Assembly: GCF_000330505.1 (NCBI RefSeq)
Contig: NW_004191702.1
Location: forward strand, 84,966-95,435
From: Entamoeba invadens IP1
Lineage: Eukaryota > Evosea > Mastigamoebida > Endamoebidae
Direction: 5' to 3'
Length of the DNA stretch: 10,470 nt
Within the stretch, counting starts at the first letter, position 1; each line of letters opens with the position of its first letter. The position numbers and the translations under genes are program-made. The notes beneath the pieces are model-generated. The model worked only from the letters and a program-made list of their open reading frames with translations. It ran no database searches and was not told the DNA's origin. Below, piece after piece: positions 1 to 6,919 of the stretch.

Positions 1-2
1 AT

Positions 3-2465
3 TGTGTATCATGTTCTAATTCAACAGAAGAGTGTATAGAATGTTCTGGAATATTTGTTATTGAAAATGGTATTTGTGTGTGTGAAAATGGGTCATACCA
101 AAACACAGCAACGACTTGTGATAGTTGTTTTAATCATATAGATAACTGCCAAATTTGTGAGAGTAATTTTAATGACCAAAATTTATACAATAATGTAAGT
201 TGTAAGAAATGTTATCCACCTTATTATATGAGTAAAAGTTTGTGTATCTCATGTCCACCTGGTACATTCTTTGAAAATGAGATGTGTCATACAAATGATG
301 CAAATTGTCAAAACCAAAGTGCTTCCAATGAATGCATTTTATGCCAAAGTGGTTACACACTTCGTAACAAAAAGTGTGAACCTTTTGTTGATTGCAAAAG
401 TGAATCTCAAATTGGATGTGAAGAGTGTGACTATACAATTAATGTTGATGGAAAATGCACAAAACCACAAAAAGACTGTAAATACGAAATTAACGATTTT
501 GAAAATAGAAAATGTTTACAATGTAGTGATGGCTATTTGTTAATTGATGAAACGTGTTTTGAAGCTGAAATATCGAACACGACAATACAAAATAATTTGA
601 CATATACATGTGATACACAAGAGTACCTTAATCAAAACAACATGTGTGTTGACTGTAAACAAAATATGTCAAATACAAATGGTTGTCAATTGTACAATGG
701 AAATGTAATCTCAACAAAATGTGATGGAAATTATGTGATGGATATAATATATAACAAATGTATTGCAAGTGAAATGTGTCTGACATATGTAAGTGGTGAT
801 TGTGTGGATTGTGACAACTCCGTTCATCGCGTCATTAAAAATAATTTGTGTATAGAAAAGACTTATGATAAATGTGTGAAATATCACATAACTGAGTGTA
901 TTATATGTGAAGAAAATTATTTGATTTCAAATGGAAAATGCACTTCTAAAGGAGAATTGAATTGTGAAAATTCAAATCAATTTACTTGTGTAAAATGTGA
1001 AGATAATTATCACAATGTTATTTATTCTCTTGACGAATATTGTCAAGCAAACACAGATAATATCAAATTTCAGAAATCAACAAATAACTCCACTACAATT
1101 TTAGAGTGCTCAGATAATTATTTATTGACTAACAATTTATGTATACAAAAAGTTGACAAATTAAACATTAAAAAATCAGATGATACTTTATGTACAATTT
1201 TAACACCAAAAGGATGTCTCAAATGTGTCAATGGGTTTTATTTACACAATTCTAAAAATTGTGTTAAATGCAGTAATAATTGTGTTGAATGTTACAACGA
1301 CACATACTGTCTTTCTTGTAATAAAACATCAAACCTTTTCCTTACAACAAACAACTCATGTCAGTTTTTAGAAATACTAAACAACACGTGTAAACTATTG
1401 ATGCCAACAAAAACGAGTTGTGCGATATGTGATGATGGTTATTTAAGAGAAAATGGCGACTGTGTTCCATGTGATGTCTCATGTGCAACATGTCTTGAAA
1501 CAAAGAAGTGTCTTACTTGCAAAGAAAATTACTTTTTGATTCAAAGTGAATCGTTCTTATGTCAGAGTTATGATAATTTGACACGTTGTTTACATAAAAC
1601 ACCACACGGGTGTACTTTATGTGATGATGGATATTATGTAGACACACAAATACCTCGCTGTTTCAAATGTGATTTAAATTGTGATATTTGTGAAACGTCA
1701 CAGAGTTGTGTTACATGTTCAATTGATTATATATTAATAAATAATGTGTGTGTGTCAATTTCAAACATTACACATTGTATCAAAGCTACAAACAATATTT
1801 GTACACAATGTGAAGGTAATTTCAAAGTATCAGACAATGGCATTACATGTGTAGATAACAATTCACTGAATTATGGAGTTGTCATTGGAATACCAATCAC
1901 TTCTTTCATTCTTCTTGTTATTATAATATTACTGTTGATAATAATAATATATAGTATCATTTCTCACAAAACTCGCAAAGAAAAGGAAAAAGAAATTTGC
2001 ATTTTTAATATGAAGAAGTCAAACATTTCATTTACTAAATTGAACGACTTTTTAGTCTCAAATTTAGATCAAATTAAATTTGAAAATGAAACAAATAATG
2101 ATTTAAATATACCAGTCGACTTAGAAACGCGAGCACTAATTTGCATTGGAAATATATCAAAAGACAAAATCAAAGTTCAGATGAGTGTAGTAGATGGGTG
2201 TGAGTTGTACAGCATTCGCACATCGCCACCTCTAGTTACCTTAACCAAAGACGAAGCCTGTGAGTTCGAAGTATTTTTAAAGCCAAATTGTTCGTGTTGT
2301 ATCAACGAACAAATTCTCTGCACGTCCCTTTCAATAAGTAAAGGAGTTCAAACATCAACAAACATCAAAATATCAGCTCAAACAATTTTAACAACAAAAC
2401 TTGATTACCACGAATTAAAAGAAGACAAAAAACTGGGAGAAGGTTCCTTTGGATTGTTTATTTAG
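3..2465 (+). CDS. Transmembrane kinase (TMK) of Entamoeba type, 5'-partial: ectodomain, membrane span, juxtamembrane domain and start of kinase domain
   Basis: This is the receptor part of a TMK, a surface protein thought to couple an outside ligand to a cytosolic kinase; the ligand is unknown. The frame is open from the first bases of the window (CVSC, CIEC visible before position 78), so the GTG at 78 is not a start and the true start with signal peptide lies upstream. About 600 residues of ectodomain are packed with CxxC pairs in the furin-like or growth-factor-receptor Cys-rich style, often as CxxCxxGY, with many N-x-S/T sites. One hydrophobic span lies at about 1878-1964, followed by a basic stop-transfer (HKTRKEKEKE). 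A beta-rich linker of about 150 residues follows, perhaps MSP- or Ig-like in fold (my inference). The kinase domain starts at LGEGSFG (2433-2453), then the frame hits TAG at 2463. The rest continues one frame over, so this and the next entry are one broken or frameshifted gene. Ciliate or Giardia Cys-rich proteins were considered less likely because of the kinase fusion. Confidence 0.85.
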   Translation, partial: CVSCSNSTEECIECSGIFVIENGICVCENGSYQNTATTCDSCFNHIDNCQICESNFNDQNLYNNVSCKKCYPPYYMSKSLCISCPPGTFFENEMCHTNDANCQNQSASNECILCQSGYTLRNKKCEPFVDCKSESQIGCEECDYTINVDGKCTKPQKDCKYEINDFENRKCLQCSDGYLLIDETCFEAEISNTTIQNNLTYTCDTQEYLNQNNMCVDCKQNMSNTNGCQLYNGNVISTKCDGNYVMDIIYNKCIASEMCLTYVSGDCVDCDNSVHRVIKNNLCIEKTYDKCVKYHITECIICEENYLISNGKCTSKGELNCENSNQFTCVKCEDNYHNVIYSLDEYCQANTDNIKFQKSTNNSTTILECSDNYLLTNNLCIQKVDKLNIKKSDDTLCTILTPKGCLKCVNGFYLHNSKNCVKCSNNCVECYNDTYCLSCNKTSNLFLTTNNSCQFLEILNNTCKLLMPTKTSCAICDDGYLRENGDCVPCDVSCATCLETKKCLTCKENYFLIQSESFLCQSYDNLTRCLHKTPHGCTLCDDGYYVDTQIPRCFKCDLNCDICETSQSCVTCSIDYILINNVCVSISNITHCIKATNNICTQCEGNFKVSDNGITCVDNNSLNYGVVIGIPITSFILLVIIILLLIIIIYSIISHKTRKEKEKEICIFNMKKSNISFTKLNDFLVSNLDQIKFENETNNDLNIPVDLETRALICIGNISKDKIKVQMSVVDGCELYSIRTSPPLVTLTKDEACEFEVFLKPNCSCCINEQILCTSLSISKGVQTSTNIKISAQTILTTKLDYHELKEDKKLGEGSFGLFI
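2451..2465 (+). other. One-base frame break inside the kinase glycine-rich loop
   Basis: The upstream frame reads GGA TTG TTT ATT TAG. The kinase family expects GxGxxGxV followed by a small or aromatic pair. Re-reading the G at 2456 gives G-L-V-Y-L-G-T, which puts the loop Val exactly where it belongs, so one G appears to be missing between 2454 and 2458. The frames overlap openly only from 2405 to 2465. No X_XXY_YYZ slippery heptamer is present in phase here. The short gtttatttag resembles Entamoeba intron ends but is only 10 nt and its removal does not restore the right frame. Confidence 0.8.
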
Positions 2466-3181
2466 GAACTTTTCGTGGACACAAAGTCGCAATTAAAAAA
2501 CTAGAGCAGTTTGACGAAAATGAAGTTCATATGTTAGACAAATTTATAAGTGACTATATCGTCCATTTCTATGGCGCTGTTTTTGCACGAAACAAAGTGT
2601 GTATGGTCACCGATTATGCGCCATTTGGGTCTTTACAGGATTTGATGAAACACACAACTTCGAGTGAAATAGATATGAATTTACGAGTGAAGTTTTGTCT
2701 TGACACTTCAAAAGGAATTTTGTATTTACACACAAACGGTATTTTACACAGAGACATTAAGCCAGACAACATCTTAGTGTTTACTTTGAAAACAAATGAA
2801 ACTGTAAATGCAAAATTGACTGACTTTGGATCATCAAGAAATATCAATTTACTGATGACTAACATGACATTCACAAAGGGAATTGGAACACCAAGTTATA
2901 TGGCACCTGAAGTGTTAAAAAAGGAAAAATACAAGAAGGCTGCAGATATTTTTTCGTTTGGAGTGACTATGTACGAGTGTGTTGGGTGGTGTGAAGCGTA
3001 TCCAAAAGACGAATTCAAATTTCCTTGGAAAATAGCCGAGTTTGTTATTTCTGGCAAGCGTGTAGTCAAATGTCCATTAATGAGTAATAAAATCTTTAAT
3101 ATCATCACTGAGTGTTGGAAGCAAAACATGAATGAGCGTCTTAAAATTGAAGACATTGTTCACTACCTTGAATCATGTTAA
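2456..3181 (+). CDS. TMK kinase domain, downstream half of the same gene in the -1 frame
   Basis: This is a protein kinase catalytic domain of TKL-like Ser/Thr type, acting on the cytosolic side of the membrane. Read from 2456 it supplies the strand after the glycine loop (VYLGTF), VAIKK with the ATP-binding Lys at 2495-2497, and a C-helix with a candidate Glu in ENEVHML. HRDIKPDN has its catalytic Asp at 2753-2755, DFG is at 2822-2830, GTPSYMAPE ends at 2911, and DIFSFG and the C-lobe Arg (NERLKIEDIV) follow. The Lys after HRD argues for Ser/Thr rather than Tyr specificity. The first ATG in this frame (2531) lies after the ATP-binding Lys, so translation from it would give a dead enzyme; the domain makes sense only joined to the upstream frame. 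All key residues are kept, so the lesion is either very recent or a sequence error. The stop TAA is at 3179. Confidence 0.87.
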   Translation, partial: VYLGTFRGHKVAIKKLEQFDENEVHMLDKFISDYIVHFYGAVFARNKVCMVTDYAPFGSLQDLMKHTTSSEIDMNLRVKFCLDTSKGILYLHTNGILHRDIKPDNILVFTLKTNETVNAKLTDFGSSRNINLLMTNMTFTKGIGTPSYMAPEVLKKEKYKKAADIFSFGVTMYECVGWCEAYPKDEFKFPWKIAEFVISGKRVVKCPLMSNKIFNIITECWKQNMNERLKIEDIVHYLESC

Positions 3182-3232
3182 ATACTTATTTATTGAAAAT
3201 TTATTCTTAAAAATCGATAGTAAATATATAAA

Positions 3233-3238
3233 TAATTT
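3233..3238 (+). promoter_or_regulatory. Possible polyadenylation signal of the TMK gene
   Basis: TAATTT lies 52 nt after the TMK stop codon. Entamoeba 3' ends are known for short UTRs with a TAATT/TATTT-like signal. In sequence this AT-rich such motifs are common, so the call rests mainly on position. Confidence 0.3.
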
Positions 3239-3782
3239 ATAGTTAATTAAATAATATTACATTTCACATTATTAAAAATACATAATTTGTTATTATTTTA
3301 TATTATAATTGTTATTATTTGTATTAATTATATTATTACAAACATAAAAAAATGGTTAAAATAAACTATAATATTTGGTTATTTGTTTTAATAAAATATA
3401 CTAAAATATATTCTAAAAACAATTAAATACATAATTATATTTTTATAGTTATTAATTAATTTCTACAAATTAAAAAAAATGAACAAAAACCTGTGTTGTT
3501 AAAAAAAATCATTTTAACAAAATTTCTGTGGTAATTTTTTGAAATTTTTTAATTATTATTAAAATAATTACTATTTAATACTTTAATAATTAAATATTTA
3601 TTAAAAATAATTTTAGTCAATAAAAAAACCACTAACCAATGTCATCATAAAATTACTTTTAATAATTTTTTTATTAATTTAAAATGTTAAAACTAGTTTT
3701 TTTAAATTTAAATAAATAAAAAACAATTTTTAACAAAATACAAATTACAGAAAACCCAACTGGCACAATAAAAGACCGGAAA

Positions 3783-3888
3783 ACTATAAAGATGGTTTAT
3801 AAAAACTATTTTATGGTTTTTTCAATGAAAAATTTAAAAAACAGTACTAAATTCAAAAAACTATAATATACTATAAATTAATGGTTTA
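3783..3888 (+). repeat. Degenerate short direct repeats ACTAT-N-ATGGTTT
   Basis: Three related copies are seen: ACTATAAAGATGGTTTA (3783-3799), ACTATTTTATGGTTT (3805-3819) and ACTATAAATTAATGGTTTA (3870-3888). A weaker one is at 3365-3380. The cluster is bracketed by AAAAGACC/GGTCTTTT inverted octamers. It may be a remnant of a small repeat or foldback element, or chance in AT-rich DNA. Confidence 0.35.
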
Positions 3889-4143
3889 CAGGTCTTTTTT
3901 TGATTCTGGACTATTTTTCGGGTATTTAACATCATAAATTTATTAAAAACATAGTTTGTTCTATATTTGTGTTGCTTGAAACGAGTTGTTTAAACCAATT
4001 TAATACTTGCCAAACTAAACTTGCCATTTTAATTTGACCACAAACCCATTGTTCCATTATTAAAATGAATAATAACACTTAATAAGAACAAGAAAAAACG
4101 GGTTTTGAAAATGAATTAAATTAAAACACAGTAGTGTTCTCTT

Positions 4144-4160
4144 TCCTGTGTATAACAGGA
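4144..4160 (+). repeat. Short perfect hairpin TCCTGT/ACAGGA
   Basis: TCCTGT (4144-4149) pairs with ACAGGA (4155-4160) around a 5-nt loop. With four G/C pairs it stands out from its AT-rich surroundings. It sits 268 bp before the Stealth start codon, and no function can be assigned. Confidence 0.4.
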
Positions 4161-4368
4161 CAGTCAAAAATTAAATAATTGATTTAATAATATTTTTTTT
4201 CCTTACTTATATTGGAGTTTTTAAATGAAAATTTCGAAAAAAAAATTCAACGATTATATCGGTAATAATTGATATTGATACAAAGACGGTGTTGATTTGT
4301 ATAATGTTCATTTTTTCCATTCCGATAAAACCGCCAAAGAAAACACCCTCTTGATTTGTATTTATAGC

Positions 4369-4419
4369 GTATTTAAAATAATTGAACGTAATTGAAATTC
4401 TTATTATTTTAGTTATTCA
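4369..4419 (+). promoter_or_regulatory. Entamoeba-type core promoter of the Stealth gene
   Basis: Three elements known from the Entamoeba histolytica core promoter appear in order. A TATA-like GTATTTAAA is an exact match at 4369-4377. A GAAC box sits in ATTGAACG (GAAC at 4384-4387). An Inr-like ATTCA lies at 4415-4419, a partial match to AAAAATTCA. The Inr is only 10 nt before the ATG at 4429, which fits the very short 5' UTRs of Entamoeba and supports this start codon. The assignment is motif-based; the spacing from TATA box to Inr is about 40 nt, slightly longer than the usual ~30. Confidence 0.6.
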
Positions 4420-4428
4420 ACTAAAACT

Positions 4429-5919
4429 ATGAAAAATACTGAATATACAAAAGACGAAAAAATGAAGTTATTTACACTTCTTTTTACTATCAACTTTTGT
4501 ATCTTTTTTGTAATGTCATCAGTCATTTTCTTTACAACATACAAAATAAGAACAACCATGTTGTTCACTTTATCTACGGACGCTGCTGTACAGGAACACG
4601 GTTTTAATTTGCAATTGTCGTCAATTCCACATTTTTTATATGATGAAAAACACGGAACGCCAATGTTCACTCAAACACAACTTGAAGAGTATAACAAATA
4701 CATAGTTACTATTTTATCTATGCAAAATGGTACTGAAAAACACAATGAAAACATCGAAAAGAAACCAATAGAAAATCACAAAGAGAAAATATTAGACCCA
4801 CTGAATGACCCAACAGATCCTTTCAAATTTAAAACAGAAGGTCCAATCGACAAAAAAGAGGAAGATATTGAGAGGAAAAGTGCCATTCGAAGATGTAGTT
4901 TATGTGGAAAATACAAGAAAGAACAGACTGAAATTGATTTAAAAAAGATGAGTGATTTACCTGACATCTGTAACAAGCGAATTGATGTTGTGTGGTCTTG
5001 GGTGAATGGAACAGACCCAAATTGGCTTGAGAGTTTGAAGAAGTATGTCACTGATTTCGACCCATACAGATATCGCAATACAGACACTTTAGTCTATTCC
5101 ATGCGGGGAGTATATAAGTACTTGCCATATGTCAAAAATTACTTTATAGTGACTGCCAATCAAGTTCCCGATTTTTTAGACGCGCCATATAATTTGACAA
5201 GTTTCATACTTGTGAAGAATAACATCACTTTAGAGATAGTCCCACACTCACAAATTATCGAGAAGAAGTTCTTGCCTGTTTTTAATAGTGAAGCGATCGA
5301 AACAAGTCTTCATAAGATCAAAAATCTCGGGGAGTGCTTCATTTATCTCAACGACGACGTCTTCTTCAATAAACCAACGCCACCAGACTACTTTGTCAAA
5401 AACGGGAAGTTACAAGTCCACGTCGAGCGCTCGGCACCGGAAGTCGTGTTAGAAAAAAAGTCGTTGGTCCACAGCTGCATTTCACACTCAAATCGACTTG
5501 TAAATAAATTCTTTAAAAAGCCGGAAAACACACGACATCGGTTTATGTCACATACAGCACATTTCTTTAAGAAAAGTATCTCGTATGAAGTCGAAAAGGC
5601 TTTTTGGGACGAATTTGAAAATACAAGAAGTAAACGAACAAGGGCGTGGCAAACCACAAATTGGTCGTATATGGTTGGAGTGTATGAAGTTATCAAAGGA
5701 TACGGAGTGGACGTCAGAGAATACAATTTGGCGAAGTTCTGGATGTTCGAAGATAAACACCAGAAGAACGTTGTTGCGAAAATACAAAACGACGAAATCA
5801 ATCCATATGTCTTTTGCGTGAATGACGATATGACAAATAAAACATTTGAAAAGGAAATGAGATATATACACAGATGGTTAGTTACGAAATTTCCAGATAA
5901 AACAGTGTTTGAGAAGTAA
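4429..5919 (+). CDS. Stealth-family hexose-1-phosphate (GlcNAc-1-phosphotransferase-like) transferase, type II membrane protein
   Basis: An intact 496-residue protein. Stealth enzymes move a sugar-1-phosphate from a nucleotide sugar onto a glycan; the animal relative is the alpha/beta subunit of lysosomal-enzyme GlcNAc-1-phosphotransferase, and bacterial members build phosphodiester-linked capsules. A short basic/acidic tail is followed by one signal-anchor span (about residues 13-37), a charged Lys/Glu-rich stem (100-150), then the catalytic part. The conserved regions are visible in order. CR1 is IDVVWSWVNGTDP (185-197). The CR2 block runs from RYRNTDTLVYSMRG to NSEAIETSLHKI and YLNDDVFF, with D309/D310 as likely metal ligands. 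CR3 is around HTAHFFKK and the following helix (375-405), and CR4 is FCVNDD (462-467). A CSLC pair at 156-159 precedes CR1. The topology predicts Golgi/ER lumenal catalysis. In Entamoeba a plausible role is surface phosphoglycan assembly, since its proteophosphoglycans carry phosphate-linked sugars (inference). Own promoter upstream; the start is the first ATG after it. Confidence 0.88.
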   Translation: MKNTEYTKDEKMKLFTLLFTINFCIFFVMSSVIFFTTYKIRTTMLFTLSTDAAVQEHGFNLQLSSIPHFLYDEKHGTPMFTQTQLEEYNKYIVTILSMQNGTEKHNENIEKKPIENHKEKILDPLNDPTDPFKFKTEGPIDKKEEDIERKSAIRRCSLCGKYKKEQTEIDLKKMSDLPDICNKRIDVVWSWVNGTDPNWLESLKKYVTDFDPYRYRNTDTLVYSMRGVYKYLPYVKNYFIVTANQVPDFLDAPYNLTSFILVKNNITLEIVPHSQIIEKKFLPVFNSEAIETSLHKIKNLGECFIYLNDDVFFNKPTPPDYFVKNGKLQVHVERSAPEVVLEKKSLVHSCISHSNRLVNKFFKKPENTRHRFMSHTAHFFKKSISYEVEKAFWDEFENTRSKRTRAWQTTNWSYMVGVYEVIKGYGVDVREYNLAKFWMFEDKHQKNVVAKIQNDEINPYVFCVNDDMTNKTFEKEMRYIHRWLVTKFPDKTVFEK

Positions 5920-5931
5920 ATAAAAACAAAG

Positions 5932-5965
5932 AATTGAAAGTTGTGTTTGTTTTCAATTATTAATT
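5932..5965 (+). terminator. 3' hairpin and possible polyadenylation signal of the Stealth gene
   Basis: AATTGAAA (5932-5939) and TTTCAATT (5951-5958) form an 8-bp stem with an 11-nt loop, starting 13 nt after the stop. TAATT follows at 5961-5965 and matches the Entamoeba poly(A)-signal type. The position is right for a short 3' UTR end; a stem this AT-rich could be chance. Confidence 0.35.
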
Positions 5966-6323
5966 CAGTTTAATAGAAAATAAATTTATTTTTATTTATA
6001 TTAATTAGTTCGTGAATCTTAAAATATAATTTTGTTGTTTTTAAAGTGTTACACAATTTATTGTCTAATTCTTATTTGTTTATTATTTTATTTATCATTT
6101 AATAATGTACGTTACTCGTTATAAAGTTAATTGAAGCAACCCTAATTTTAGTTTAAAATTTATATCTTTTTTTATGAAAAACGAATTAATTTCCAAATAA
6201 AAAATCGTTAAAATTTTAATACAATATTTTATTCTACAAATCGATTTTGACGAAAAAAAATGTAATTAATTTTGGTGCGTTCATTATTTTTATATTTCAA
6301 AAGACGTTTTTAAACAAAATATT

Positions 6324-6389
6324 GTATTTAAATATCTTAAAAAAACAAGAAACCCAGTATTTCAAACATCACTTTAAATTATAAATTCA
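6324..6389 (+). promoter_or_regulatory. Possible core promoter of the F-box/membrane-protein gene
   Basis: GTATTTAAA occurs at 6324-6332, the same TATA-like box as before the Stealth gene. An Inr-like TAAATTCA lies at 6382-6389, close to AAAAATTCA and 29 nt before the ATG at 6419. No GAAC box is seen between them, and the roughly 55-nt spacing is longer than usual, so this is weaker than the Stealth promoter. Confidence 0.4.
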
Positions 6390-6418
6390 AAAAGTTAACT
6401 TTTAACTCCAAAAAACAA

Positions 6419-6919
6419 ATGGAAGTTGTAATTCCAATATCTATTATCAAAAATATAGCATCAAAAAGTGATTTACAAACTTTTCTGCGTATTACAGAAA
6501 CGTGTAAATTATATAGCGATTTACAAAACGACGACGAAATATACGCTACTTTAAGTCACAATGAATTTTTATCTCGAAATGATTGCATCAAAAATATGTC
6601 TAAAAACAATGTTATTGTTACAAACTCGGTAATTCAAACGGCATCTGACACTATTGCATGGGAAAGGACATTACACAATCAAATGAAAGTCGTTTTAAAA
6701 ACACTTTTTACAAATCACATTATGCATTGTATATGTGTTGTTTGTTTAATTCTATTCAGTGTGTTATACCCACTTTCTCTTGACAAATACATTTCCACTA
6801 AAAGTGGACCAATTTCTTTGTTACTTGTTTTTCCTGTTCTCTGTTTCTTCTTTGGAGTCTATTTTTTCCAAATCCACGTGTATGACAATTTTTTAGTGAT
6901 TGTGGTCACCCCTTTTTAG
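6419..6919 (+). CDS. F-box-like, multi-span membrane protein, N-terminal part
   Basis: This piece has 166 residues. Residues about 3-46 follow the F-box layout: an IP-start, a helix with II..I, SDLQTFLRITETCKLYSDL and a DDEIYATL end. That matches the spacing of the usual LP...I...DL......C..W..L..D..LW pattern, though the usual Trp is Tyr here. F-boxes bind Skp1 in SCF ubiquitin ligases; whether this one does is unknown. A polar linker ending in AWERTLHNQMKVVLKTLF leads to two membrane spans (about 101-120 and 131-152) and the first half of a third (from 156), where the frame ends at TAG 6917-6919. A further in-frame TAA follows at 6923. The second half of the span continues in the -1 frame, so this is most likely the first part of a protein of about 441 residues. 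The start is the first ATG, just behind an Inr-like motif. The exact family is not recognised. Confidence 0.75.
   Translation: MEVVIPISIIKNIASKSDLQTFLRITETCKLYSDLQNDDEIYATLSHNEFLSRNDCIKNMSKNNVIVTNSVIQTASDTIAWERTLHNQMKVVLKTLFTNHIMHCICVVCLILFSVLYPLSLDKYISTKSGPISLLLVFPVLCFFFGVYFFQIHVYDNFLVIVVTPF
6910..6919 (+). promoter_or_regulatory. Frame break with candidate -1 slippery site CCC-TTT-T before TAG
   Basis: In the upstream frame the codons are ACC CCT TTT TAG, so the heptamer C CCT TTT (6910-6916) fits X_XXY_YYZ exactly and ends against the stop. A -1 slip continues with TTA GTG TTA, the open downstream frame. After it, TTAACAT (6922-6928) can pair with ATGTTAA (6971-6977), extendable by three wobble pairs to 6919/6980. 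It encloses a 6-bp hairpin TCCAAT/ATTGGA (6942-6960). The structure is AT-rich and weak. One T lost from the T5 run by error or mutation would look the same. Confidence 0.45.

Larger units (their letters stand above)
3182..4428. other. AT-rich spacer between TMK and Stealth genes
   Basis: I see no coding frame of useful length on either strand and no tRNA-like or other RNA gene. The stretch is mostly A/T runs. Structure noted inside it: a thrice-repeated ACTAT...ATGGTTT motif (3783-3888), a pair AAAAGACC (3770-3777) and GGTCTTTT (3891-3898) in inverted orientation around that cluster, a hairpin at 4144-4160, a less AT-rich patch at 4329-4352, and the core promoter of the next gene at 4369-4419. 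Confidence 0.7.
5920..6418. other. AT-rich spacer between Stealth and F-box/membrane-protein genes
   Basis: No gene is seen. It holds the 3' hairpin at 5932-5958, a 13-bp inverted repeat AATACAATATTTT (6218-6230) with its complement at 6316-6328, and the promoter-like boxes described at 6324-6389. I see nothing else of substance. Confidence 0.65.

Noticed and set aside
78..80. GTG as the start of the TMK
   Set aside because: The same frame is open to the left edge of the window and already shows CxxC repeats there; GTG starts are not expected in a eukaryote, so the gene is simply cut by the window edge.
2456..2465. gtttatttag as an intron with Entamoeba-like GTTT...TAG ends
   Set aside because: At 10 nt it is far too short to splice, and removing it does not join the two kinase frames correctly.
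2463..2465. TAG read as Gln (ciliate code) in the TMK
   Set aside because: Reading on in the same frame gives no kinase sequence, while the correct kinase continues one frame over; the Stealth gene has no internal TAA or TAG and ends cleanly.
2735..2770. Tyrosine-kinase assignment for the TMK
   Set aside because: HRDIKPDN carries the Lys typical of Ser/Thr kinases instead of the Tyr-kinase HRDLRA/AAR pattern.
4413..4670. Minus-strand open frames opposite the TMK, kinase and Stealth genes (also 169-438, 2614-3156, 4776-5087, 5388-5871)
   Set aside because: They lie antisense to well-supported conserved proteins and show no recognisable domains; they are shadows of the real frames.
6218..6328. 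13-bp perfect inverted repeat AATACAATATTTT as a regulatory element
   Set aside because: At this A/T content a match of this length within about 100 bp is roughly expected by chance, and it contains only two G/C pairs.
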